Below the pieces are notes generated by a model. That model was not told the origin of the DNA and ran no database searches. It saw only the letters and a list, made by a program, of their open reading frames with translations. Of a DNA stretch of 64,000 bases, positions 21,401 through 27,859 are shown piece after piece. Every line of letters starts with the position of its first letter. Position 1 is the first letter of the stretch. The stretch is from Hyposmocoma kahamanoa (lineage: Eukaryota; Arthropoda; Insecta; Lepidoptera; Cosmopterigidae), in NCBI RefSeq assembly GCF_003589595.1, contig NW_020653855.1, positions 93,990 to 157,989 of the forward strand, in the 5' to 3' direction. A program made the position numbers and the translations under genes.

Positions 21401-21979
21401 TAAGTGCTCTGGGTCACCACGGTCTTTCCTGCCAGCTGAGCGCCGACCGTATCTCCCGACACGCAGCCCTCAACGAGTATAGGCCGAACATTGGTGTGGG
21501 ACGCCACACTATGTCGACACACTTGCCCCACCCTATCTCCAGCACACCAGCAAGAGGGCTGGCTCCGCAGCTGAGCTGGCGGAAATACTAAAGAGTGATA
21601 AGTACCAGGACCACCGTTCCGACTACCAATTTACACCCCTTGGAGTCGAAACCCTTGGTCCGTAGAGACCCAGTGCCCTCAGTCTTTTCAAAATTTTATC
21701 AAAAATTTAATAGACTGCAAACCCCAGGGCCCGGCAGCTACTACCTTGCCAAACGTATTAGCATAGCTATACAAAGAGGGAACACTGCCAGCACCTTGCC
21801 GCAGGGACCCACTCTACCAACTTGTTTTAGTTTCTAGTATTTAAGGTTTTATTGTATACCTTAGCTCGTTTAAAGTGGACTATTCAAGATTAATACGACA
21901 ATTCTCACTTGTAGACAGCGCGCTTGTCCGCCTCAAACTGCGCCTGATCGGCGTCGGAGGCTGGCGCGCCGCCCTGCAT
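6309..21979 (-). CDS. PKNOX: Homeobox protein PKNOX/Prep-like (TALE class), complete coding region in nine exons
   Basis: Seen: exons 21979-21909, 20282-20093, 18450-18321, 17415-17339, 15530-15419, 10946-10801, 10175-10040, 7292-7212 and 6427-6309 join in frame (1062 nt, 353 residues plus TAA). Every intron has GT-AG borders. Exons 2-3 carry [16 protein letters not shown] and [16 protein letters not shown], the two conserved blocks of the MEIS/PREP N-terminal domain. Exons 6-7 carry a TALE homeodomain (about residues 221-276) with the three-residue loop at PYP 244-246 and WFIN at 268-271. Known: PKNOX/Prep proteins bind DNA with PBC partners (Pbx/Extradenticle) through the MEIS domain and act in the nucleus. 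The pattern ...[13 protein letters not shown] and the post-homeodomain KRYWPDAL fit Prep (vertebrate CLKTKM, QRFWP) better than Meis/Homothorax. Vertebrate relatives are about 440-470 residues, so this one is short in the linker and acidic tail. Inferred: one conserved functional gene; no frameshift or stop interrupts it. Drosophila is thought to lack a Prep gene, so the nearest fly relative is homothorax. Confidence 0.95.
6835..7185 (+). pseudogene. RTE-like non-LTR retrotransposon 3' remnant
   Basis: Frames joined by eye show VMTYGTET-like, then [40 protein letters not shown] and, after an in-frame internal deletion, [16 protein letters not shown]. These are familiar from the C-terminus of abundant lepidopteran endonuclease-reverse transcriptase ORFs. 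The end ggaggcttatattcagtagtg followed by aatgatgattatga is the usual 3' end with a TGA-rich tail. Broken by frameshifts and stops; it lies in PKNOX intron 8, opposite to the gene. Confidence 0.85.
7212..7292 (-). CDS. PKNOX: PKNOX exon 8 (basic post-homeodomain tail)
   Basis: 81 nt, residues 288-314 plus one base: [20 protein letters not shown] then [15 protein letters not shown] matches the QRFWP(N/D)S motif that follows the homeodomain in vertebrate Prep. Acceptor ataactttcag, donor gtaatata. Phase agrees with the exons on both sides. Confidence 0.92.
7453..7705. mobile_element. Foldback element with about 85-bp inverted ends
   Basis: Left arm aataattccgtacctgagaa..., right arm ends ...ttctcaggtacggaattatt. 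The arms match for about 85 bp with a few mismatches (gcattacactgtaagtgcta vs gcattgcactgtaagcgcca). It sits in PKNOX intron 7. No clear target duplication. Confidence 0.85.
7742..8050 (-). mobile_element. SINE-like repeat family B, copy 2 (near full length)
   Basis: Minus strand runs from agagctccttgtgaaatag, through 'ggtgctggtgaaactacagg' and 'gacgggtgcagaggcggtgc', to the tail 'gactcgttcgttcc..' and a T-rich (A-rich on minus) end at 7735-7752. One of the best copies for defining the ends. Confidence 0.85.
8338..8493 (-). mobile_element. SINE family A, copy 2 (head intact, tail cut)
   Basis: Minus strand: A box TGGCCGAACGG and B box GGTTCGATTCC, as in a tRNA promoter, then the family body up to ccatggcatccgcgacc. 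The tail is missing. Family A is tRNA-derived. Confidence 0.88.
8618..8700 (+). repeat. Short dispersed repeat (pair with 18722-18825)
   Basis: Shares 'aaaagggcaacacc..a', 'aatgtt.gc.ctc' and 'gcatgacaggttagcc' with the minus strand of 18722-18825. Class unknown. Confidence 0.6.
8936..9155 (+). mobile_element. SINE family A, copy 3 (near full length)
   Basis: Head 'ctgcctccgtgaccgtacgg' with a damaged A box, B-box region 'agctcgattcccgg', complete body and the end 'ggggctatgttgagtgtgtg' with a short ttattatttt tail. It lies in PKNOX intron 7. Confidence 0.87.
9226..9425 (+). mobile_element. tRNA-derived SINE family E, copy 1
   Basis: A-box-like 'tagccaagtggcttgcacac', a decayed B-box region 'gaggtcctggccgggg', then the body 'tctatgttgtctcgggttta', 'ggtgtttgtggtaccgtcgc', 'gagcaacgtatgtgacattg'. 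Shares this order with 44530-44760. Confidence 0.8.
9660..10012 (+). mobile_element. SINE-like repeat family B, copy 3 (middle replaced)
   Basis: The head (9665-9745) and the tail (9938-10012, 'ccaccaggcgcacatctg', 'catcacttgata') match family B, but about 190 bp between them does not. It ends 28 bp before PKNOX exon 7. Confidence 0.65.
10040..10175 (-). CDS. PKNOX: PKNOX exon 7 (second half of the homeodomain)
   Basis: 136 nt, residues 243-287 plus one base: [18 protein letters not shown], then [20 protein letters not shown] and LDCSDKP. It includes the PYP loop, helix 2 and recognition helix 3, with the TALE WFIN and basic ARRR. Vertebrate Prep also reads [17 protein letters not shown]. 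Acceptor atttttccag, donor gttagcca. Confidence 0.97.
10801..10946 (-). CDS. PKNOX: PKNOX exon 6 (acidic spacer and first half of the homeodomain)
   Basis: 146 nt, residues 194-242. A Ser/Asn stretch and [13 protein letters not shown] lead into [13 protein letters not shown] and RAWLFQHLV, the N-terminal arm and helix 1 of a TALE homeodomain. Acceptor tttgtccatag, donor gtatgtta, ending in phase 0 exactly before HPYP. An ORF in a different frame overlaps this exon and is a shadow. Confidence 0.95.
11044..12178. mobile_element. TIR element family F, copy 1, carrying a nested insertion
   Basis: Left end gctcatttcacatagcatgg, right end (other strand) gtccatttcacttaggatgg. Inside, the sequence runs parallel to the copy at 13228-13891 for about 750 bp (tttgaagtttctagagacg, aacaacaaccacacaaaaag, gattcgatttatcgattctg). 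The hAT-like element at 11079-11417 sits in it. No transposase is seen. Confidence 0.8.
11079..11417. mobile_element. hAT-like MITE nested in family F, exact 8-bp duplication
   Basis: 339 bp, starts CAGTGTTGCCAGAC and ends (other strand) CACTGTTGCCAAG. Both sides carry GGTACGGT (11071-11078, 11418-11425). Removing it restores the order seen in the other family F copy (..cggtgacgtttg). Confidence 0.92.
12495..12778 (+). mobile_element. SINE-like repeat family B, copy 4 (near full length)
   Basis: Contiguous from 'gttcaggg aagtattgccacc' to 'gcgcacgacttgttcttcc' and an aaacaaaaaaa tail. It lies between the two family F copies in PKNOX intron 5. Confidence 0.85.
13228..13891. mobile_element. 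TIR element family F, copy 2
   Basis: Ends tttatagttcattttaccta and, inverted, atttatagttcatttcacat at 13870-13890. A TA duplication (TATA at each end) is possible. It runs in the same direction as the copy at 11044-12178, and lacks the hAT insertion. Confidence 0.82.
14274..15374. mobile_element. PIF/Harbinger-like non-autonomous element, 1.1 kb
   Basis: Ends GAGCGGTTACACAC on both strands, flanked by TTA (14271-14273, 15375-15377). The interior is rich in cgcg, cgatcg and tgcatcgcg words and has no long ORF. The last 85 bp match the right end of the 36285-37287 element. It lies in PKNOX intron 5, 41 bp from the exon 5 donor. Confidence 0.85.
15419..15530 (-). CDS. PKNOX: PKNOX exon 5 (Pro/Ala-rich linker)
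   Basis: 112 nt, residues 157-193 plus one base. It is very GC-rich against its surroundings and encodes [20 protein letters not shown] then [17 protein letters not shown]. Acceptor gatttgcag, donor gtaagtgg (a strong match to consensus). A TTA-flanked transposon ends only 41 bp beyond the donor. Likely a flexible spacer between the MEIS domain and the homeodomain. Confidence 0.87.
15590..16650. other. PKNOX intron 4 stretch, nothing recognised
   Basis: AT-rich, with short aaaatattccgg-type words near 16140-16500. No recognised repeat end or coding stretch. Confidence 0.5.
16654..16748. repeat. GC-rich near-perfect hairpin, arms about 45 bp
   Basis: Left arm tggccccatggccccctaag..gaacgctgagggt, loop ccat, right arm accctcagcgttcattacac..gtccatggacca. 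Only a few mismatches. It stands alone in AT-rich intron DNA. Confidence 0.92.
16955..17220. repeat. Minisatellite, 77-79 bp unit, about 3.4 copies
   Basis: Units start at gacaagttgaccgatcgg (16955, 17032, 17111). Each contains two copies of ttgaccgatcgg, with aaaagtggaccatttgg between them. The third unit is diverged and shortened. The palindrome ccgatcgg appears at least six times. It lies in PKNOX intron 4. Confidence 0.92.
17339..17415 (-). CDS. PKNOX: PKNOX exon 4 (Ser/Asn-rich linker)
   Basis: 77 nt, residues 131-156: [18 protein letters not shown] then TSNSPQYQ. Acceptor attttccag, donor gtatgaaa. The phase completes the split Gly from exon 3 and ends in phase 0. The segment is low in complexity and probably unstructured. 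It is assigned by splice phase and position, not by strong similarity. Confidence 0.85.
17531..17881. mobile_element. Probable hAT-like element with TIRs and 9-bp direct flanks
   Basis: Left end tagtgatgcaacggaag, right end (other strand) ggtgatgcaacagac. Flanked by ATCAAATAT on both sides (17522-17530, 17882-17890). It has internal 'cggaag' repeats. In PKNOX intron 3. Confidence 0.7.
18321..18450 (-). CDS. PKNOX: PKNOX exon 3 (MEIS domain, second block)
   Basis: 130 nt, residues 88-130 plus one base. It encodes [16 protein letters not shown] followed by [15 protein letters not shown] and [11 protein letters not shown], the most diagnostic Prep stretch in the gene. Acceptor ttcgaattccag, donor gtaaaaga. 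If the intron is retained, the frame adds GKRKSPVV and stops at 18295-18297, giving a protein with the MEIS domain but no homeodomain. Confidence 0.96.
18722..18825 (-). repeat. Short dispersed repeat (pair with 8618-8700)
   Basis: Minus strand: aaaagggcaacaccgaatg, gcgctcccagcatgacaggt, tagccaac. Present once in each of two PKNOX introns in opposite directions. Confidence 0.6.
19145..19378 (+). mobile_element. SINE-like repeat family B, copy 5
   Basis: Has 'tttctgccgccaagcagtaa', 'ggtgctggtgaaattacagg' and 'gggtgacgggcgcagtggta'. After 'aggctctgagtggc' it leaves the family and ends in aaaaaaaagg. Confidence 0.8.
19495..19726. mobile_element. MITE with 22-bp perfect inverted ends
   Basis: Starts gccttactttcttaaactcg and ends with its exact reverse complement. 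232 bp, no ORF, in PKNOX intron 2. No convincing target duplication. Confidence 0.85.
20093..20282 (-). CDS. PKNOX: PKNOX exon 2 (MEIS domain, first block)
   Basis: 190 nt, residues 25-87. Starts [20 protein letters not shown] and ends [14 protein letters not shown]; the same start and a similar end (ETDNLMVKAIQ) occur in vertebrate Prep1. Acceptor ttccttccag, donor gtgaggag, ending in phase 0. This helical block is part of the PBC-interaction surface in the family. Confidence 0.95.
20713..20967 (+). mobile_element. SINE-like repeat family B, copy 6
   Basis: The head 'taaagagttcgtccag' jumps to 'ccggttttgaaggc', so the middle of the head is deleted; then 'gtgaaattacaggcacacga' through 'cacggcttgttcgtcccat' and an A tail. 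In PKNOX intron 1. Confidence 0.82.
21050..21142 (+). mobile_element. tRNA-like module of SINE family C, copy 1
   Basis: 'gttcgttccgtgacttcg', A-box-like 'ttggtataacgtcggg', then a B box ggttcgaatcc after gaagacgt. A tRNA gene is unlikely: no folded acceptor stem is seen and the same words recur in other repeats here. In PKNOX intron 1. Confidence 0.75.
21203..21837 (+). pseudogene. Retrotransposon ORF remnant (C-terminal Cys/His region)
   Basis: One frame reads [20 protein letters not shown], then (after a stop) [20 protein letters not shown] and [20 protein letters not shown]. After a frameshift it reads [20 protein letters not shown] and [14 protein letters not shown] CxCG...GHHGLxC cluster is known to me from many lepidopteran retroelement fragments. 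At least one stop and two frameshifts. The family is not certain. Confidence 0.75.
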
Positions 21980-22006
21980 CCCAGCCAATCACCCGCGACC
22001 TCGCAT
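21909..22006 (-). CDS. PKNOX: PKNOX exon 1 (first coding exon, with some 5' UTR)
   Basis: The acceptor ttgttgcag lies at 22007-22015 and the donor gtgagaat follows at 21908. Reading in frame with exon 2, a TGA stands 15 nt upstream of ATG at 21979-21977, so translation should start there: [12 protein letters not shown], then ADKRAVYK, where the last Lys codon is split AA|A across the intron. Vertebrate Prep has a similar [14 protein letters not shown] junction. Nucleotides 21980-22006 are then 5' UTR, and at least one more non-coding exon should lie further upstream. A weaker acceptor (atgcag|ggcggc) is possible and would move the start to another exon. Confidence 0.85.
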
Positions 22007-22096
22007 CTGCAACAATTAATAATGGGGATGAAGGTCAATTCAAAATGGTCTATACGTAAGTCATGCGACGTCGCATTCACGAGTAATGATAGATTA

Positions 22097-22272
22097 ACTG
22101 CCTCCGTGGCCGAACGGTTACCATGCCGGACTGCCGCATAGAGGTTCCGGGTTCGATACATTTATTTCTCTCATGAGTTTGGGTGTAATTTGTGGTTATC
22201 TATGTGTGTGTCCATGGCAACCGCGACACAGGGTTTCCCTAGTGCGGGGCTATGTTGAGTGTGTGCGTTTTT
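22097..22272 (+). mobile_element. SINE family A, copy 4
   Basis: Intact A box TGGCCGAACGG. The B box region (ggttccgggttcgata) has a short deletion that removes the 'cggcccgggagaaatatttg' part. The body and end ggggctatgttgagtgtgtg are complete. Upstream of PKNOX exon 1. Confidence 0.88.
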
Positions 22273-22700
22273 TTTAAAAAAAGATTAATTAGAAAGTCAA
22301 AGTCAAAGAAAAAAGTCAAAGTCAAAAAGTCATTTAAACCATACAGTAAAATTATATCCAGTACATTGTGTATTAAGGGCAGTAAATAAGGAATTACAAA
22401 CGAATCCCTATTAGAATCCCTTTCGGGGTCGAGATTCGTATTTCACGTACCGCCCATGGAACATATAATCTTCATATTTTTCAATTTCATTAATTTTCTT
22501 CATACTTGCGAGTAAACAGTATGATTGCATGCAAGCTAACTTGACTACAATGCCCCAGATAAAATCCTCGGGCGTTTTTTCTTCCCATTACAGCCGTGGT
22601 CGTGTAACTGCTCAATCACTGCTAATTTCCCAGAGAATTACGAGCAAGAAAATCTAGGGGTTGTTTTTTTATTTGCAAATTAACTTAAATACTACGGAAT

Positions 22701-23394
22701 GCATAGGAAATGATTACTTCTCTCCGAACTATTTTTCCGAATTTAAATCGCGTATATTTGTTTTTTCAAACAAACCAAAACGAAGTATTTGTACCCGCGT
22801 CAAAGAACATATAGCTGATGTCAAACACCGTCGCGTAAACAAGTCTGCAGTCTGCGAGCATGTCATGGATAAACCTACACATTCAATGAAGTTTGACAAA
22901 CGCCAGGTCCTTGCAAAAGAAGTCCGATATCTACCTAGAGGCCATTGAAATTAAAAAACATCCGAATTTCAACAGGGAAGATGGTTTCTCCGTACCACCA
23001 GTTTGGAATCCAGTATTTCCTCTGATGAAAAATCCCAAACAGACTTAAGACTGCCGTACTAATTAATATGTTTTAGTTTATTCTAATTTCTATTATTAAT
23101 TATAAATAAATTGAACTTAATAAAAATTCATTCAATAAAATAATTTGTAAAACTTAATGTAGCGTAAATTGGAATGTTTTCTTTGTAAAATTAAAAATGA
23201 GGTATTTAATTAGTAACTATTGTGAAACAATAGGGTGGTTTGCATTAATATTAGACAACTGGTTAAAGACTGTACTACCTCAGTCAACCGTGACCATGGG
23301 ACCTGTAAAGGGCCCGAAACGTCGGTTTGTTAGAAAAAACAAATATAAGTACACGATTTAAATCCGGAAAAATAGTTTCATTTCCTATGTATAA
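22701..23394 (+). mobile_element. Penelope-like element, deleted, with inverted ends
   Basis: The middle ORF (about 22790-22948) reads ICTRVKEHIADVKHRRVNKS, then AVCEHVMDKPTHSMKF, like the C-terminal GIY-YIG endonuclease part of Penelope-like elements; it then breaks by frameshift. 'gggcccgaaacgtcggtttg' at 23310-23329 is typical of PLE 3' regions in insects. The ends are inverted copies: cataggaaatga..aactatttttccgaattt on the left; the right reads cataggaaatgaaactattt on the other strand. The reverse transcriptase is absent. Confidence 0.78.
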
Positions 23395-23404
23395 CAATCG
23401 TTAT

Positions 23405-23625
23405 TATGGAATACACTTTTGATCAAATGTGTGTGGAATCTAGACTCATGTCGTTTTTCCATCTAAAAACTTTAGCTTTAAACTTAGGAAATGATCATCT
23501 TAACATGTGCTCCTAAATGTTATTGTAAAAACTAATGCAGTTCCCCATAAAACAATCGTTTACCTTAGTTAAACGAAATCGTGGTACCATGAGCTTGGAC
23601 TTGGTTCTAAGGTTAATATTATGGA
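23405..23625 (-). pseudogene. Non-LTR RT C-terminal remnant, copy 1
   Basis: Minus strand reads LRTKSKLMVPRFRLTKVNDC then FMGNCISFYNN. The pattern 'K(N)KL.VP.FRL.KV..SF.G..I.FYNK' is known from C-termini of lepidopteran non-LTR retroelements. Shared with 42893-43255 and 49785-50170. Confidence 0.75.
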
Positions 23626-23759
23626 GTATAAAATGTACAATAAAATCGATATTTTGAATGGAATTGAATTTAAACGGAAAATAATATGTCACAACAAAGC
23701 AATAAAGTGGAACAAGTGTAAACAAGTCCCTGCCAAGCAATTGTACGGACAGAGTTTCG

Positions 23760-24890
23760 GGGGTTGTACATAAAATACGTTCTGTACCGTCTACCTTAGG
23801 TAAATTCTGAGTCTACCTGTGGAAAACTCCTGTAATGTAGGCCTGACATTGGCCTGGTGCAGCCAGTGAACACCTAGCTCTATATTCACCGATGTGAAGA
23901 CTGAAAATCATGAGTCTTAAACCTTTAAGATTGTTATTTCTAAGTTATATGGAGAAATAAGTCTTTTTATTTCTCTTTTAAGTAAGTACGACACCTTTCG
24001 ACCAATTATCTGACAGAAAAGTAAAAACATCGAGCAGGAAAGACATAATATCGATGTCACCGCCTTTCGAGGGCTTGAAAGTTGTTGGGTGAGTGCAGAT
24101 GTAGTGTGATGTTAGTGATAGGCTAAAATGGCAAAACAGTGCTATAAAAACCTGTCTATTGTTATTTATTTACCTACAAACACAAAGTTTCACAAAAGTA
24201 TTTGAACAAGTTTAAGAATCCTTGATGTTCAAAGGTGTAACAGTCGAGTTTTATTGCGAACTACAAGTTAGTAGTCCAGGGTATGTTGTGTAAGGGACAA
24301 ACTTTACCTAACATAGCACACGTTCTCCACGATTGGCTTTGGCGTGTGTGGCATTTGACGTGGCTTGCACAAGTTTATTCTCGGTGAAGCTCGGCAGTGT
24401 CGTCAAACCCAGTGGCGGATTTGCAGTCTTGACCGCTCTAGGCCCCAGACCATGTAGTCAGTATCAGCCACCCCTTTCTCAGCACTCACCATATACTGGT
24501 AGGCTACATAATGAATTTACTTTATTGCCAACTTTTACCGAAATCGATTCAGAAATTTAGTTAACTATAATAACAGACGCGGTAGTGATAATATGTAGTC
24601 AAGTAGTGATTGTATATTACTTTATAGATATGTAACATATCTATATTTTATACATAAAATGTACGAAAGTGGTTTAGGAAGATTATTGTTGATGTTAGCC
24701 TTTAGAATAGTTAGGTACCTACTTTGAGTTATTTTTTGTTATCATCAGTGAATTTTTTGTCACGATTGGTTGCCCCTAAAATCTGGCCGCCCTAGGCCCA
24801 GGCTTACTAGGCCTTAGGGCAAATCCGCCACTGGTCAAACCATAAGCGCCTAAGTAATGTTACTGAAGCCTTATGCCTGCTGCTGCGCCC
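23760..24890. other. Intergenic, nothing firmly recognised
   Basis: It holds a pair of 'agtggcggatttgc' (24410) and 'gcaaatccgccactgg' (24820) ends in inverted order, so 24408-24835 may be an element of about 425 bp; the arms also share ctaggcc words. Otherwise AT-rich. Confidence 0.45.
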
Positions 24891-24892
24891 CG

Positions 24893-25037
24893 AGTGACTG
24901 TAACTTCACCAGCACCCCCCTTCCAAACCGGAACGCAGTAATGATCACATTCCTGCTTGGCGACAGAAACGGGTAAGGTGGCAGTACGTCTCTGGATGAA
25001 TTCTTTCACAAGGAGCTCTACTCTATTACTAGTAGTT
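24893..25037 (-). mobile_element. SINE-like repeat family B, copy 7 (head only)
   Basis: Minus strand from agagctccttgtgaaagaat to ggtgctggtgaagttacag; cut before the 'gcacatgggac' block. Confidence 0.8.
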
Positions 25038-25691
25038 CTTCTTTACTGAAACTTGTTGACTTGGGCGTTCGTCTCGCGTGCAGCTAGCGCGTCTTAGTAG
25101 TGGTCTAGTTGAGGGCCTGAGGCGAGGAGACGCGCGGGACACGTGAGTTGCCCTTTAAGTCTGTGCCTATGTCCGAACATTGTCGCAGGACACTGCCACT
25201 TGGCATCTTCGGCACTAGCCCGGAGAGCTAGTAGAGGATGAGCTAAACATCTTCCGGTCCGTCCGGCCGCGTAGGAACTTGGGAACTGGAGAGACACCGT
25301 TCACCGTGCCTTACAGCTCTGTCACCAATGAGGAGATTTGGTAGTCGGTTTAGAGTCGGCGGCTCAGCGGTGGCAACCGTTAGTCGCTAGCGGAGCGCGA
25401 CGGGAAGTGAGCATGCCTACAGTTCCGGTACCTATCTGGAAAATAGGGAGGGTGCTGCAGCTCATTTAAGGCATCAGTCTTACAGAGAACCGGATGAAGT
25501 GCGTCCAAACGTGCTGATCCTGGACCTGACTTAGATGGTCCCTGTGCAAGCTCGCTTGTACAAGTCATAGTGTCCTTCCCGCATAACCAAGAGGTTGATA
25601 GGGAGGTGCACTATAAACAAAACGTATGTAGAAAGATATGGGACTGTAACTAGTTGACTGAAGATAATGGTTTGCAATCGCTGATTCTTTG

Positions 25692-25970
25692 TTTACGCTT
25701 TCAATTCGATTGTACTTTTTTTATGGGTGTTACACGCGATTACGGCATTTGCGAACCGATTTTGATAATTCCTTTTTTGTTGGAAAGAGGGTAACTCAAT
25801 ATTAGTCCTATGTAAATTTGAAGAAAATATTCCACCTCTAAGGGTGGCAAACCAAGGAATGAATCTGGTTAATTGGATTTCATCAGCTTTCCGTAAACCG
25901 ATTCCAATAAAACTTTGCAAATAGATGTAATAATTGCACGAACTTTTGAGGTCGGTTTTTTTTATAAAAA
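25692..25970 (+). repeat. Repeat family D, copy 2 (near full length)
   Basis: tcaattcgattgtac, 'gcgaaccgattttgataatt', 'gaagaaaatattccacctct', 'ttccaataaaactttgcaaa' and the end 'ttttgaggtcggttttttt'. The family has ends aaccgacttc / ggtcggttttt, so inverted. Confidence 0.8.
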
Positions 25971-26511
25971 AATTATAATTATTCTAATTCTAAAAAAAAC
26001 GAAGTAAAAAAGTGGTCAGCTTGGTGTGCACTTGGCTGTGTATAGCTTTACGAGCGAAGATAACGGTAGTCTACGATCTCCCCCTCAATGTTATGAAGGA
26101 AACTCGCGTTGGCAATAAAAAGAGATATTAAACACCAGCGCCACATTCATCACAAGTGTTACCCCAGATTGATATAAGATTGTGCTAAAGTGAGGTTAGA
26201 ATAGGTTATGTCGCACATTATAAAAAGGATAGCAAGTAAAAGGCAATCTCACGTGATGGCGTTTATTAATATCATTATTTGTTTGTTTTTTTTTAAAAAG
26301 GCGTAGTAATTAAAAATATATGGCTTTCTGAAGCATTATAGATACTTAGATAGATAAAACGTTTATTGTCTTGCATCACACACACAACAATATAATACAA
26401 TAAATGGATTAAAAGAGAGACACAGAAATCAAATTTAAAGAAAATATAATAAGAAAGACAACAAAAAAAGAAATTATTATTTTAACTTTTTTTAAATCAA
26501 TTTTAATTTTA

Positions 26512-26605
26512 ATTTGTAGTTGTCTATGTGTGTGTCCATGGCACCCGCGACCCAGGATTCCCTAATGCGGGGCTATGTTGAGTATGTACGTTATTATTAT
26601 TATTA
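26512..26605 (+). mobile_element. SINE family A, copy 5 (3' half)
   Basis: Starts within 'aatttgtagttgtctatgtg', then ccatggcacccgcgacccag and ctatgttgagtatgtacg with a (TTA)n tail. No tRNA-like head. Confidence 0.85.
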
Positions 26606-26632
26606 ATTGTAATAAATTTCAAAAAAAATTTT

Positions 26633-27056
26633 AGCCGCACCAAACATATTACCCGTGTTTGTATGCCATATCATCGGAGTCTTATTTTAATAAATTCTCA
26701 ATTTTCTGTTTATCGAAGTAATTTTTTTGTTACAAGAAACGAAAGTAAAGTTTATACCTCTGCAGTATGGTCGCTTCTTATTTGGAGAACTAAATTAATA
26801 ACTCCAATTCGTCGTCGTTCAGCAATGAACCGCTAGATGGCAGCACATTGATTGAAATTTCAAAATAATATCAAAACGTCGTAACTTGTAGTAATAGGTG
26901 TACCTATTTCATTTTATTCAGACAATTAACAATCCAGAATATGTTATTTCTTTTTAAATTTGGAACTACGACCACTCAATAACAAGATTTTGTAGTGTTT
27001 CAAATTAAGAATGGGTGAGTTTTAGCGACATCGGTTCTGGTAGTAATCGAGGCTTA
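26633..27056. repeat. 420-bp repeat M, left copy (inverted partner at 30540-30960)
   Basis: Shares in inverted order 'ttacaagaaacgaaagtaaa', 'atttggagaactaaattaat', 'gttctggtagtaatcgaggc' and most of the DNA between them with 30540-30960. Identity by eye is about 80%. Confidence 0.82.
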
Positions 27057-27103
27057 AGGCAACGTTCAACTAGTGGAAGGGAGCGTTCCCCAATGGGCCC
27101 AAA

Positions 27104-27388
27104 TTGATAATTCTTGGACATAGGAATATCTTGTGGAGTATCGAGCTAATTTTTTTTATATGATAGACAATAACATTCCTAACAACTTATATTCTTGTAT
27201 AATTTCTTTTTTACATTTAAAAAATAAAATGTTTATTTCTCCAAACAAAAAAAGACTAAAAAGATTTTTTTCTCTGAAACAATCAGCTTTTCATGAAATT
27301 GCATAAGAATGAAAGTTATCGGGAATGTTATTATATATCATATGAAAAAATCAGCTCTGTATTCCTAAAATTGTTCCCATGATTAAAT
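27104..27388. mobile_element. Foldback element L, copy 1
   Basis: Left arm ttgataattcttggacatag.., then 'atgatagacaataacattcc'; the right arm 'gggaatgttattatatatca' is the inverse. More diverged than the adjoining copy 2. Confidence 0.75.
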
Positions 27389-27393
27389 AATAA

Positions 27394-27818
27394 TTGATAA
27401 TTCTTGGACATAGGAATAACTTGTGGAGTACCGACAATTTTTTTATGTGATAGATAATAACATTTCTAACAACTTTTATTCTTGTATAATTTATTGAAAA
27501 GTTGATAGTTTCAGAGAAAAAATACATATATATCTTTTTTGTATGGAGAAATATACATTTTATTTTTTATCTCTTAATGTAGGAAAATGTAATGTGTGTG
27601 GTTTATTTCCAGTATAGGTCCAATCATTCTCTATCAAGAAAAAAATAATCCATCTGCAAGTACTTCTCCATACAAAAAAATAATTTTTTTTCTCTCCGAA
27701 ACTATCAACTTTTCAACAAATTATACAAGAATAAAAGTCGTTAGGAATGTTATTATCTATCATATAAAAAAAATTAGCTCGATACTCCACAAGTTATTCC
27801 AATGTTCAAGAATTATCA
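27394..27818. mobile_element. Foldback element L, copy 2
   Basis: About 425 bp; arms of about 165 bp (ttgataattcttggacatag ... gttcaagaattatca). Internal parts 'gaaaagttgatagtttcaga' and 'tccgaaactatcaacttttc' pair. It directly follows copy 1. Confidence 0.85.
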
Positions 27819-27859
27819 CTGTGCGACGACCGTCATCTGCGTTTTGCATCGCTTTCGTT

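Noticed and set aside
21880..22161. 93-codon minus-strand ORF at PKNOX exon 1
   Set aside because: Its frame (..[20 protein letters not shown]) does not join exon 2; the frame that does carries [12 protein letters not shown].
25080..25600. GC-rich block with a frame resembling retroelement words (ASSALARRASR)
   Set aside because: Many stops and only a vague likeness; I could not name a family or fix borders.
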